Of a stretch of 64,000 bases of DNA, positions 1-7,905 are shown piece by piece. The stretch is from Betaproteobacteria bacterium. Its GTDB lineage: Bacteria > Pseudomonadota > Gammaproteobacteria > Burkholderiales > Rhodocyclaceae. The translations under genes and the position numbers were made by a program. The notes below the pieces were generated by a model. The model saw only the letters and a program-made list of their open reading frames with translations, made no database searches and was not told the origin of the DNA. Each line of letters opens with the position of its first letter. The stretch's first letter is position 1. The stretch covers positions 434,001 to 498,000 of the forward strand of contig JADIYD010000006.1 of NCBI GenBank assembly GCA_016705475.1, written 5' to 3'.

Positions 1-1
1 C

Positions 2-271
2 TGGGGCCTGGAGAACCTGAACCTCGACCAGAAGACCCTGGACGGCATGGGCTTCGCGGGCGTGATGCGTCCGGTGCAGACCTCCTGTCTCGACCACATG
101 GGCGCGTCGTGGGTCCGTATCCAGACGTGGGACGGTGCCAAGTGGGTGCCGGCTAACGACTGGTATCAGGCTGACGAGAAGCTCCTGCGTGGCATGGTCA
201 TGAACGCTTCGCGCAAGTACGCCGAAGAGAAGAAGATCACACCGCGTACGCCGGAGCAGTGCAAGCTGTAA
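2..271 (+). CDS. ABC transporter substrate-binding protein, C-terminal part (5' end outside window)
   Basis: An open frame runs in from the window edge and ends at a TAA at 269-271, giving the last ~89 residues of a protein. The text, with WVRIQTWDGAKWVPANDWY and a CxxL end, looks like the C-terminal lobe of periplasmic branched-chain/aromatic-acid binding proteins (Leu/Ile/Val-type, Peripla_BP_6). The next gene is the matching ATPase, so the two are probably part of one import operon whose permease genes lie upstream of the window. The ligand cannot be told from this fragment. The PaaK-like gene downstream hints at an aromatic or acyl acid. Confidence 0.75.
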   Translation, partial: WGLENLNLDQKTLDGMGFAGVMRPVQTSCLDHMGASWVRIQTWDGAKWVPANDWYQADEKLLRGMVMNASRKYAEEKKITPRTPEQCKL

Positions 272-282
272 TGTGAGCCGCA

Positions 283-306
283 GCTCCCGCGCTTCGGCGC
301 GGGAGC
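283..306 (+). terminator. UUCG-capped intercistronic stem-loop after the binding-protein gene
   Basis: GCTCCCGCGC and GCGCGGGAGC form a perfect 10-bp stem around a TTCG tetraloop, followed only by CTTT. It lies 12 nt after the binding-protein stop and 19 nt before the ATPase start. With so short a U-tract it is more likely an mRNA-stabilising or partial-termination element than a full terminator. Such elements are common after highly expressed binding-protein genes; compare 18244-18271. Confidence 0.5.
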
Positions 307-324
307 CTTTCACGAGAGTCGAAT

Positions 325-1140
325 ATGAGCGCCACCCCGAATACCTTCCTCAGTGTCAATAACATTGAGGTCATCTACAACCACGTGATCCTCGTCCTCA
401 AGGGCGTGTCATTCACCGTACCGGATGGCGGCATCGTCGCCCTGCTCGGCGGAAACGGTGCCGGCAAGACGACGACCCTGCGCGCGGTCAGCAACCTGCT
501 GCACGGCGAGCGCGGCGAAGTGACCAAGGGCACGATCGAGCTCAAGGGCGAACGGGTCGAGTCCCTGACCCCGGCCGATCTCGTCCATCGTGGCGTCGTG
601 CAGGTCATGGAAGGGCGCCATTGCTTCGGCCACCTGACCATCGAGGAAAACCTGCTGACCGGCGCCTATACCCGCACCGACGGCAAGGCTGCGGTGCAGG
701 AGAGCCTGGAGAAGGTCTATAACTTCTTCCCGCGCCTCAAGACGCGCCGTACCAGTCAGGCTGCCTACACCTCCGGTGGCGAGCAGCAGATGTGCGCCAT
801 CGGGCGGGCACTGATGGCCAACCCGAAAATGGTGCTGCTGGACGAGCCATCGATGGGTCTCGCGCCGCAGATCGTCGAAGAGGTGTTCACCATCGTCAAG
901 GAACTGAACCAGAAGGAAAAAGTGACCTTCGTCCTTGCTGAGCAGAACACCAGTATCGCGCTGCGTTACGCCGATTTCGGCTACATCCTCGAGAACGGTC
1001 GCGTCGTGATGGAAGGTTCGGCAGCAGACCTGCGCGACAACGAGGACGTGAAGGAGTTTTACCTCGGGCTGTCGTCGTCGGGACGGAAGTCCTTCCGCGA
1101 AGTAAAGCACTACCGCCGCCGCAAACGCTGGCTGTCGTAG
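325..1140 (+). CDS. ABC transporter ATP-binding protein, LivF type
   Basis: This 271-residue ATPase has Walker A GGNGAGKTT (residues ~42-50), a variant signature YTSGGEQQ (usually LSGGEQQ), Walker B VLLDEPSMGL and the LivF-type EQN switch region. It would energise uptake of the ligand bound by the preceding protein. It is longer than a usual LivF (~235 aa) and ends in a very basic tail, RRRKRW near the C-terminus, which I have not seen described. The ATG at 325 is preceded by GAGAG. It is not the LivF of the complete liv operon at 16.8-21.7 kb, so the genome has at least two such systems. Substrate is unresolved, with aromatic or branched acids most likely. Confidence 0.85.
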   Translation: MSATPNTFLSVNNIEVIYNHVILVLKGVSFTVPDGGIVALLGGNGAGKTTTLRAVSNLLHGERGEVTKGTIELKGERVESLTPADLVHRGVVQVMEGRHCFGHLTIEENLLTGAYTRTDGKAAVQESLEKVYNFFPRLKTRRTSQAAYTSGGEQQMCAIGRALMANPKMVLLDEPSMGLAPQIVEEVFTIVKELNQKEKVTFVLAEQNTSIALRYADFGYILENGRVVMEGSAADLRDNEDVKEFYLGLSSSGRKSFREVKHYRRRKRWLS

Positions 1141-1262
1141 AGGGTTGCAGTGCGCCCCGCATGGCGGCGTTGTCGGTCGGCTTGTTGGCAGGCGCCAACG
1201 GTGCCGGCCTTCGCCTTGCCCTGCGGGCCTACTTTGCAACCCTTGGGCTGAAAAACCCAATG

Positions 1263-1285
1263 CCACGGTCAACCGTCAAAAACGG
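1263..1285 (-). repeat. Dispersed GGCC-T-rich-CGGTYGACCG motif, copy A
   Basis: Read on the minus strand this gives TTTTTGA-CGGTTGACCG-TGG, matching the core of the family but with a poor GGCC end. It sits 11 bp upstream of the PaaK-like start codon and abuts its GGAG ribosome-binding site. Intergenic, TTGACCGTGG subtype. Confidence 0.6.
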
Positions 1286-1296
1286 AGAAAAATGAA

Positions 1297-2526
1297 ATGA
1301 GCTATTACGACCCGCTCGAGACCCGCGATCCTGATGACCGTGAGGCGGATTTGATGGACAAGCTGGCGCGTCAGGTGGCGCATGCCAAGGAAACGACGCA
1401 CTATTATTTTCAGTCGCTGGCCGGCATCAACCCGTTCGAGTGCGCTTCGCGTGAGGCTTTGGCCAAATTGCCGCTGACCCGCAAGCGCGACCTCATTGAG
1501 CTGCAGAAAAAGACGCCGCCTTTTGGTGGCCTCAACGCACTGCCCCGGCACAAGGCCAAGCGGGTTTTCGCTTCGCCCGGGCCGATCTACGAAATGCAGG
1601 GCAAGGAAACCGATTCGTGGCGCATGGCGCGTGTGCTTTACGCTGCCGGTTTCCGTGATGGCGACCTCGTGCACAACTGCTTTTCCTACCATTTCACGCC
1701 GGGTGCGTTCCTCATGGAAGGTGGCGCCCGCAAGCTCGGCTGTGCGGTGTTTCCCGGCGGCACGGGGCAGACCGAGCAGCAGGTGCAGGCGATGGTCGAT
1801 CTCAAGCCGGAAGGTTATGTCGGCACGCCATCCTTCCTGCGCATCATTGTCGAGAAGGCCGAGGAAATGGGCGCCGACATCAGTTCTCTGCGCAAGGCCT
1901 GTGTCTCCGGTGAAGCCTTGCCCGGTGTGACGCGCCAGTGGCTTAACGAGCGCGGTATTTCGGTCCGCCAGTGCTACGCGACGGCCGACATCGGCGCCAT
2001 TGCCTACGAAACCGAGGCTGAGGAGGGCATGGTTGTCGAGGAAGAAATCCTTGTCGAAATCGTGCGTCCGGGTACGGGCGATCCGGTCGAGCCGGGCGAA
2101 GTTGGCGAAGTTGTCGTCACGACCTTCAACCACGATTACCCGCTGATCCGCTTTGCCACTGGCGACCTGTCGGCCATCATGCACGGCCGGTCGCCCTGTG
2201 GGCGCAGCAATATCCGGCTCAAGGGCTGGATGGGCAGGGCCGACCAGACAACCAAGATCAAGGGCATGTTCGTCCACCCCGAGCAGGTGGCGCAGATCGC
2301 CGCTCGACATCCGGAAATCCACCGCATGCGTCTGGTTGTGGACAACCCCGGCGGACAGGATCGCATGGTGCTCCATTGCGAAATCGAAGCTGGCCACGAG
2401 GCGCTGGCCACGGCTTTGGTCGGCAGCCTGCGTGAAGTGACGAAACTGCGCGGTGAAGTAGCATTTGTTGCACCTGGGGGCTTGCTCAACGACGGGAAGG
2501 TGATCGAAGATAGCCGGGTCTATTGA
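1297..2526 (+). CDS. PaaK-like phenylacetate-CoA ligase family protein with degenerate P-loop
   Basis: The 409-residue product aligns by eye with the phenylacetate-CoA ligase (PaaK) branch of adenylate-forming enzymes: N-terminal helix region, central YATADIGAIAYE (where active enzymes have a YG-SE motif), RFATGDLS with the A8 GD, and a C-terminal LNDGK whose Lys could be the catalytic one. The glycine/serine-rich ATP loop expected near residues 92-100 (SSGTTGKPT in PaaK) is replaced by FASPGPIYEMQGKE, so normal adenylation is doubtful. GGAG at 1284-1287 supports the ATG at 1297. The neighbouring uptake genes suggest a role in acyl/aryl acid handling. The exact substrate, or whether it is a catalyst at all, is open. 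Confidence 0.75.
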   Translation: MSYYDPLETRDPDDREADLMDKLARQVAHAKETTHYYFQSLAGINPFECASREALAKLPLTRKRDLIELQKKTPPFGGLNALPRHKAKRVFASPGPIYEMQGKETDSWRMARVLYAAGFRDGDLVHNCFSYHFTPGAFLMEGGARKLGCAVFPGGTGQTEQQVQAMVDLKPEGYVGTPSFLRIIVEKAEEMGADISSLRKACVSGEALPGVTRQWLNERGISVRQCYATADIGAIAYETEAEEGMVVEEEILVEIVRPGTGDPVEPGEVGEVVVTTFNHDYPLIRFATGDLSAIMHGRSPCGRSNIRLKGWMGRADQTTKIKGMFVHPEQVAQIAARHPEIHRMRLVVDNPGGQDRMVLHCEIEAGHEALATALVGSLREVTKLRGEVAFVAPGGLLNDGKVIEDSRVY

Positions 2527-2540
2527 TCCGGATAATTTTC

Positions 2541-3044
2541 ATGCGAATTTTCCTCCTTGGGCTGGCCTGCCTGACGCTGTCGGCGCAGGCCGTCGAACCA
2601 GTGGTGTTGCGCCCTTCGGCCAAGCTGCTGTTCAAACAGCCGGAACTGCTGCAGGTCGGCCAGTGTGTGCGCTACGAGGAGGGCGGGGCCGGCTGGGTGG
2701 TGACCGAGCCGCTCTTTTTTCTGAGGGGCGAAGTGCTCTCCGCCGAGGTGCGCACCCGCCGTCTGGGTAAATGTCCGGTGGTGCCGGGCAAGACGATGGA
2801 TCGTTACAGCCGTGACGAATTCATTCGCCATGTCCAGGCCTTCCCGTGCGTGGCGGAGGATGTGCCGGAACGTGACGAGCAGACTGGCGTCGTCCGCATT
2901 CGTGTCGCCGATTGGGAAACGCCACATGCCAAAAAGGCCGAAAACGCCGGCCGTCTGTATCGCGGCATGTTCGTCGAGAAAAAGCTCGAAAAAGACATGG
3001 AAATCGAGCTGGAAGCTGACCTCCTGAGCGTTTGCCAGCGCTAG
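2541..3044 (+). CDS. Secreted hypothetical protein
   Basis: The 167-residue product starts with MRIFLLGLACLTLSAQA, a convincing Sec signal peptide, so it should be periplasmic. I prefer the ATG at 2541 because it opens directly on the signal peptide; a TTG at 2523 overlapping the previous stop would add six residues. The mature part has four spaced cysteines and no motif I recognise. It begins 14 nt after the PaaK-like gene on the same strand and could be co-transcribed, but nothing else ties it to that function. Confidence 0.6.
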   Translation: MRIFLLGLACLTLSAQAVEPVVLRPSAKLLFKQPELLQVGQCVRYEEGGAGWVVTEPLFFLRGEVLSAEVRTRRLGKCPVVPGKTMDRYSRDEFIRHVQAFPCVAEDVPERDEQTGVVRIRVADWETPHAKKAENAGRLYRGMFVEKKLEKDMEIELEADLLSVCQR

Positions 3045-3146
3045 GGAGTGGCGACGAACTGCTGGCAGAAAATCTGCGATCAGCAAGCTGAAAAACCCTT
3101 TTTTGAAATCGCGCTTCACCCCTGCCGCGGCGCGACAGGTCTTCCG

Positions 3147-4274
3147 CTAGTCGGCGACCAGCTTGAGCAGCTGCCCGTTGCGTTCGTCGGTCAGCAGGTA
3201 GATGGCCCCGTCCGTCCCCTCGCGGACATCGCGCACGCGCTGGCGCAGGCCGGTGAGCAGCTTCTCTTCGCGGACAACCCGGCTGCCATCCATTTCCAGT
3301 CGGGCCAGGTAGCCAACTTTGAGCGAGCCGACGAGCAGGCTGCCGCGCCATGATTTTCCGTAGCGGTCGCTGCGCACGAAGGCCATGCCGGACGGCGCAA
3401 TCGACGGGACCCAGAAATGCAAGGGCTGCTCCATGCCGGCCTTGTGGGTCAGACCCTCGCCGATCGTGCCGCCACCGTAGTTTTCACCATAGGTAATGAC
3501 CGGCCAGCCGTAATTCTTGCCAGGCTCGGGGCGGTTGATTTCGTCGCCGCCCTGCGGGCCGTGCTCGTGCATCCACAGGCGGCCGTCCGGGCCGAGCGCC
3601 GCACCCTGCCCGTTGCGGTGGCCGTAACTCCAGATCTCCGGCAGCGCCCCCGGGCGACCGACGAAGGGATTGTCGGCGGGAACGCTGCCATCCTTGCCGA
3701 TCCGCACGATCTTGCCGTGATGGTTGTCGAGCGTCTGGGCGTCGGCCATGCGCGAACCGCGGTCACCGAGGGTCAGGAAGAGGCGGCCGTCGTCGGCCTC
3801 GACGATGCGGCAGCCGAAATGCTGGCGACTGCTGACTTTCGGCGTCTGCCGGAAGATCGTCGTGAGCTTTTCCAGCCGTCGGGCGTCATCGGAAAGGCGG
3901 GCCGAGGCCATGGCCGTCGAATTGCCGCTGCCCAGCGCCGCCGGTTCGGCGTAGCAGAAATAAATCATCCGGTTGCGGGCAAAGTCGCGGTCGGCCACGA
4001 CATCGAGCAAGCCGCCCTGACCGGTGACTTCGATGGCCGGCAGGCCATCCACCGGGGCGCCAACCTTGCCGTCGGCGGCAATCACGCGCAGCCGGCCGGG
4101 CCGTTCGCTGACCAGCATCTTCCCGTTGCCGATGAAGGCCAGCGCCCAAGGATGCTCGAGTCCGCTGGCGACAACTTCGGCGCGTGGTGGCCCGGCAGCG
4201 TGTGCTGCCGCGAGCGGCAAAGCGCTCAGGAGCAAGAGCAGGGCGGCGATCAGCCGCTGGCCAAGTTTCGGCAT
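3147..4274 (-). CDS. PQQ-dependent sugar dehydrogenase, soluble aldose dehydrogenase (YliI/Asd) family
   Basis: The product has 375 residues: a signal peptide (MPKLGQRLIAALLLLLSAL...), then a six-bladed beta-propeller with family hallmarks, namely LEHPWALAFIGNG, a QGGLLDV segment, the SRQHFGCRIV histidine region, GDRGSRMADAQ, WSYGHRNGQG and EHGPQGGDEIN. These match the glucose/sorbosone dehydrogenase fold that binds PQQ and calcium and oxidises aldoses in the periplasm. The frame stays open upstream, but the ATG at 4274 is chosen because it starts the signal peptide. The codons before it are translated repeat B, which lies just upstream of the start. Confidence 0.85.
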   Translation of the reverse strand: MPKLGQRLIAALLLLLSALPLAAAHAAGPPRAEVVASGLEHPWALAFIGNGKMLVSERPGRLRVIAADGKVGAPVDGLPAIEVTGQGGLLDVVADRDFARNRMIYFCYAEPAALGSGNSTAMASARLSDDARRLEKLTTIFRQTPKVSSRQHFGCRIVEADDGRLFLTLGDRGSRMADAQTLDNHHGKIVRIGKDGSVPADNPFVGRPGALPEIWSYGHRNGQGAALGPDGRLWMHEHGPQGGDEINRPEPGKNYGWPVITYGENYGGGTIGEGLTHKAGMEQPLHFWVPSIAPSGMAFVRSDRYGKSWRGSLLVGSLKVGYLARLEMDGSRVVREEKLLTGLRQRVRDVREGTDGAIYLLTDERNGQLLKLVAD

Positions 4275-4283
4275 TTCAATTTT

Positions 4284-4308
4284 GGCCAATATTTCCGGTT
4301 GACCGTGG
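4284..4308 (+). repeat. Dispersed motif, copy B
   Basis: GGCC-AATATTTC-CGGTTGACCG-TGG, a full-length copy of the TTGACCGTGG subtype. It lies in the 37-bp junction between the stop of the SPFH gene and the start of the sugar dehydrogenase, both on the minus strand, 9 bp from the latter start codon. Confidence 0.75.
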
Positions 4309-4311
4309 GAA

Positions 4312-5181
4312 TCAGCCCGCGATCCTGCCGCGTCCGAACAGGCCCTTGACCGCTTCCTGCAAATCGGCCGGCAGCACGATGACCTTGGCGTTGTCCTTCT
4401 CGCCCATGCGCTCGAGCGCGGCGATGTACTTTTCACCGAGCATGTAGGACATCGGGCCGGTCTGGTCGCCAATGGCGGCGGTGATGCGGCGGATCGCCTC
4501 GGCCGAGGCTTCGGCCAGCATGACCTGGGCGTTGGCATCGCGCTTGGCCGATTCGAGACGGGCTTCGGCTTCGAGAATGGCCGCCTGCTTGGCACCTTCG
4601 GCCCGGATCACCACGGCCTTGCGCTCGCGCTCGGCGGCGGCCTGCATTTCCATGGCCTTTTGCATCGATAGCGAGGGCTTGATGTCCTGTATTTCGACCG
4701 ACTTGACGGTCAGCCCCCAGTCCACCGCCTCGTCGGCAATGCTTTCGCGCAGCCGGGCCTTGATCTTGTCGCGCGAGGAAAGCGCTTCGTCGAGTTCCAT
4801 TTCGCCGACGATGGAGCGCAGCGTGGTCATGATCAGGTTGCGGATGGCTTCGGAGAAATCGGTGATGCCATAGACCGCCTTGACCGGATCGGTGACCTTG
4901 ATGAAGGCGATGGCGTTGGTCAGGATCACCGCGTTGTCGCGGGTGATGACCTCCTGCTCCTGGACGTCGAGGATGATGTCCTTGGTCACCAGCTGGTAGG
5001 CGATCTTGTCGAGGTAGGGGATGACGATGTTGAGGCCGGGCTTGAGCGTGCCGTGGTACTTGCCGAGGCGCTCGACGATCCACTCCTCGCCCTGCGGCAC
5101 GATGCGCACGCCCTTGGCGATGGTGACGGCAACAAAGACCAGAACGGCCAGCGTGACGACGAATCCTGCTTCCAAGTCCAT
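4312..5181 (-). CDS. SPFH/Band 7 membrane protein, stomatin-like (QmcA family)
   Basis: This 289-residue protein has one N-terminal membrane helix (residues ~6-25), then a Band 7 domain: VPQGEEWIVERLGKYH, RDNAVILTNAIAF, LRSIVGEMELDE, and a long charged coiled-coil (KAMEMQAAAERERKAVVIRAEGA region) before a short C-terminal tail. Stomatin/QmcA proteins form ring-like oligomers in membrane microdomains and commonly pair with NfeD proteins. An NfeD gene is immediately upstream (12-bp gap), so the two almost certainly form a functional pair. I see no protease domain. Confidence 0.85.
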   Translation of the reverse strand: MDLEAGFVVTLAVLVFVAVTIAKGVRIVPQGEEWIVERLGKYHGTLKPGLNIVIPYLDKIAYQLVTKDIILDVQEQEVITRDNAVILTNAIAFIKVTDPVKAVYGITDFSEAIRNLIMTTLRSIVGEMELDEALSSRDKIKARLRESIADEAVDWGLTVKSVEIQDIKPSLSMQKAMEMQAAAERERKAVVIRAEGAKQAAILEAEARLESAKRDANAQVMLAEASAEAIRRITAAIGDQTGPMSYMLGEKYIAALERMGEKDNAKVIVLPADLQEAVKGLFGRGRIAG

Positions 5182-5193
5182 TTTTCGACCTTT

Positions 5194-5634
5194 CTAAGCC
5201 TTGTCTACCTTGAGAAAACTGCCTTCCACTGAAACGACCCTGACCCGTTCGCCGGCCGCCATGGCCGTGTCGGCGACGCAAGCCCATTCCTCCGAGCCGA
5301 GCAGCGGTCCCTGAAAACGTACCTTGCCGCGCGCGAAGGGTGCGACAGCGCTGACCAGCAGGCCGATTTCACCAACTGCATCACCATCGGCCGTACCGGC
5401 CCGGGTCTTGACGAAGCTCTGCTTGAAAACGCGAAACCACAGAAAGACCATGGCCAGCGAGGCCAGCGTCCAGGTCGCCAGCTGCGCCGTCAGCGAGAGA
5501 TCGAAGGCCAGCGCGAGCAGGCCGACGAGCAGGGCGCCAAGGCCGAACCAGACGATGAAAAACGAGGGTATGGCCAGCTCGGCCAGAATCAGTACGATGC
5601 CGCCGACGACCCAGTGCCACCATTCGAGATGCAT
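5194..5634 (-). CDS. NfeD-like membrane protein (YbbK type, short form)
   Basis: The 146-residue protein begins MHLEWWHWVVGG, has three to four hydrophobic helices in the first ~75 residues and ends in a small OB-like beta domain (GLLVSAVAPFARGKVRFQG... SVEGSFLKVDK). That is the short NfeD1b architecture that partners stomatin-type SPFH proteins. The frame remains open to 5751, but those upstream codons read through repeat C and have no protein character. The ATG at 5634 follows a usable AAAGGAG in the minus strand. It precedes the SPFH gene in the same operon. Confidence 0.8.
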   Translation of the reverse strand: MHLEWWHWVVGGIVLILAELAIPSFFIVWFGLGALLVGLLALAFDLSLTAQLATWTLASLAMVFLWFRVFKQSFVKTRAGTADGDAVGEIGLLVSAVAPFARGKVRFQGPLLGSEEWACVADTAMAAGERVRVVSVEGSFLKVDKA

Positions 5635-5700
5635 GTTTAGCTCCTTTGCCCGCTGAGTATTTCGGGTTTGCCGGGCAGGGTCAAGGCGGATTTCATTTCT

Positions 5701-5727
5701 GCCCATTTTTTCCGGTTGACCGTGGAA
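5701..5727 (+). repeat. Dispersed motif, copy C
   Basis: GCCC-ATTTTTTC-CGGTTGACCG-TGGAA, one mismatch from the consensus. It lies in the divergent intergenic region between the nfeD-like gene (minus) and the AEC permease gene (plus), 41 bp upstream of the latter. Confidence 0.8.
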
Positions 5728-5767
5728 GTGCCCGAAAGATGCCGGGCGCACCGCTTAAAATGCGCCC

Positions 5768-6667
5768 ATGAACACCGCGCTGCTGCTCTTTCCCGATTTC
5801 GCCCTGATCCTGCTCGGCGCGGCCATCCGGCGCTGGATGCATCTGGGCGACCATTTCTGGAGCGGCGTCGAGAAGCTGGTTTATTTCATCCTCTTTCCGG
5901 CTCTGCTCATCAACGCCATCATCAAGACCCGGCTTGATCTCGGCGCCGCCATGCCGCTGCTTGCCACGGCCTTTGCCGCGATGGCCGGCGGCATGCTGCT
6001 CGGGCTGATCCCCAGACCGTTCAGCCGCCTGCCGGCGCTGACCTACGCCTCGATGTTCCAGTGTGGCTACCGCTTCAATTCCTACATCGCGCTGGCCGTC
6101 GCCGGCATGCTCTTCGGCGCGCCGGGTATCGCCACCATGGGCCTGATCGTCGGCGCCGCCGTGCCCTTCGCCAATCTGGTTTCGGTCTGGATGCTGGCCC
6201 GCCATGGCGAAGTTGGCCTGTGGCGCGAAGTGGCGCGCAATCCGCTGATCTGGGGAACGGCCACCGGTTTCCTGCTCAATCTCGCCGGCTTCGTGCCGCC
6301 GGCCCCGTTGCAGGCTTTTCTCGGGCGGCTGGCCGACGCTTCCATCGCGCTCGGGCTGATTACCGTTGGCGCCGCCTTGCGGCTGGAGAGCACGCCGGGC
6401 GTACGCGGATTCTCGCTATGGCTGGTCGCCGTCAAACTGCTCGCCCTGCCGCTCGTCGCGATCGGCGTGGGTTCGCTGCTCGGCCTGTCCGGCCTCAACT
6501 ATCAGGTGGCGGTGCTGTTTGCCGCGCTGCCCACCGCCTCGTCGGCCTACATCCTGGCCATGCGCATGGGCGGTGACGGCAAGAGCGTCGCCTGGCTCAT
6601 TTCGGCGACGACGCTCGGGTCCATGCTCACGCTGCCGCTGTGGGCAGCGTGGCTGGCCGGACGCTGA
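5768..6667 (+). CDS. AEC-family (auxin efflux carrier) transporter
   Basis: A 299-residue polytopic membrane protein with about ten hydrophobic helices in two halves, the pattern of the auxin efflux carrier/malonate transporter family. Recognisable features are FPALLINAIIKT in the first half, the AIALAV-type stretch around residues 105-125 and the final LPTASSAYILAMRMGGD segment. Substrates of bacterial members are mostly carboxylates, and this one cannot be assigned. The gene starts at an ATG 41 bp after repeat C. It converges tail to tail with phaM with no gap. Confidence 0.75.
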   Translation: MNTALLLFPDFALILLGAAIRRWMHLGDHFWSGVEKLVYFILFPALLINAIIKTRLDLGAAMPLLATAFAAMAGGMLLGLIPRPFSRLPALTYASMFQCGYRFNSYIALAVAGMLFGAPGIATMGLIVGAAVPFANLVSVWMLARHGEVGLWREVARNPLIWGTATGFLLNLAGFVPPAPLQAFLGRLADASIALGLITVGAALRLESTPGVRGFSLWLVAVKLLALPLVAIGVGSLLGLSGLNYQVAVLFAALPTASSAYILAMRMGGDGKSVAWLISATTLGSMLTLPLWAAWLAGR

Positions 6668-7153
6668 CTACTTTTTGACAGCCGGCTTCCGGGCTTTCGG
6701 CTTGGCGGCTTCTTCAGCTGCTGCCTGGGCTGCTTCGGCGTTCTGCTGCATCTGCTCGCGCATCTGCTGCATCATCTGCCACGGCCACATGGCGGCATCG
6801 GAAACGGCACTGGTTTCAGGATGGATCGCACCCTGGAAGAAGTTTGGCGCCGGGGCTGCAGGCGCTTCCGGGGCGGCTTCCGGGCTCATCGACTTGGCAG
6901 CATCCTTGGCCATCTTGCCCATGGCCTCGACGGCTCCCACCGTGGTGCGCTGCATTTCGAGGCCCTGAATGGTCATCTGCAGCATCGACAGATTCATGCG
7001 CAGCCAGCCTTCGACGGCCTTCATGTCCTTGATGCGCTTGTCGAGTTCCTCGACATCGAACGTGGGGGCCACCATGCCGGGCAGCGAGAAGCCCATGTTG
7101 CCCCACATGCTGCGCATGAAATTGAGGGGGTCGTGTACTTGATTGTCGGACAT
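6668..7153 (-). CDS. phaM: PhaM-family polyhydroxyalkanoate granule regulatory protein
   Basis: The 161-residue protein starts MSDNQVHDPLNFMRSMWGNMG, has a central helix pair (FDVEELDKRIKDMKAVEGWL ... MLQMTIQGLEMQRT) and ends in an Ala/Pro/Lys tail, KPKARKPAVKK. PhaM in beta-proteobacteria activates PHA synthase PhaC, binds DNA through such a lysine tail and links granules to the nucleoid. AGGAGA nine bases upstream fixes the ATG at 7153; the open frame runs ten codons further. No other PHA gene is in the window. Confidence 0.7.
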   Translation of the reverse strand: MSDNQVHDPLNFMRSMWGNMGFSLPGMVAPTFDVEELDKRIKDMKAVEGWLRMNLSMLQMTIQGLEMQRTTVGAVEAMGKMAKDAAKSMSPEAAPEAPAAPAPNFFQGAIHPETSAVSDAAMWPWQMMQQMREQMQQNAEAAQAAAEEAAKPKARKPAVKK

Positions 7154-7242
7154 CTTCGTCTCCTTCACGTTGTATCTCATCATCTTAAACCACTTAAGCT
7201 ATGCAAAATGATAAATTAGCGACCTGTTGAAAAGGGGGCGCT

Positions 7243-7905
7243 ATGCTGAAAATCTTGGTGGTGGAAGATCACGCACTGGTTCGTGAAGGTTTGGTCCGTT
7301 TGCTTGCTCAGCTTGAGCCGGGTGCGCAGATCCTTGATAGTGCAGATTTCGAGTCGGCGCTGAACATACTCGAAAACGAAGGTGAAGTTGACCTCGTGCT
7401 GCTCGACCTTGCCTTGCCAGGAATCGACGGTTTTGCCGGCCTCGACATCCTGCGTCGGCGCTACCCTGCGATGCCGGTAGCCGTGGTGTCCGCATTCGAT
7501 GAGACGCCAACGATCACCCGCGTCCTCAACCTCGGCGCCTCCGGCTTCATCCCCAAGGCCTTTTCCGGCGAGGCATTGCTCGCGGCTGTTCGCGATGTGC
7601 TGGCGGGCAATATCTTCCGCCCGAGTGGCCAGCAAGTCTCGCAGCTTGATGACATGACTCCCGCGCCGCCTTCAAAAAACGGTGTGCGCCCCGATGAGGT
7701 AGGTCTGACCGATCGTCAGGGCCAGGTGCTGGGGCTCATGGTGCGCGGCATGTCGAATCGCGATATTGCCGAGCAGTTGGGTCTGTCCGAGGGGACCGTG
7801 AAAATTCACGCGACGGCTGTTTTCAAGGCGCTCGGTGTCAATAGCCGGACGCAGGCGCTGGTCGCCGTGGCCCGTTACGGCATCGATTTCGAAAGCGTTT
7901 TCTGA
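7243..7905 (+). CDS. NarL/FixJ-type response regulator
   Basis: The 220-residue protein has a receiver domain (acidic pair E8/D9, phospho-acceptor D55 in LVLLDLALPG, Lys near residue 108) and a C-terminal LuxR-type helix-turn-helix (LTDRQGQVLGLMVRGMSNRD ... EGTVKIH). It should be a DNA-binding regulator switched by phosphorylation. AGGGGG lies just before the ATG. Its 3' end overlaps the convergent histidine kinase gene by 31 bp, and the pair is likely to work together. Target genes are not evident. Confidence 0.85.
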   Translation: MLKILVVEDHALVREGLVRLLAQLEPGAQILDSADFESALNILENEGEVDLVLLDLALPGIDGFAGLDILRRRYPAMPVAVVSAFDETPTITRVLNLGASGFIPKAFSGEALLAAVRDVLAGNIFRPSGQQVSQLDDMTPAPPSKNGVRPDEVGLTDRQGQVLGLMVRGMSNRDIAEQLGLSEGTVKIHATAVFKALGVNSRTQALVAVARYGIDFESVF

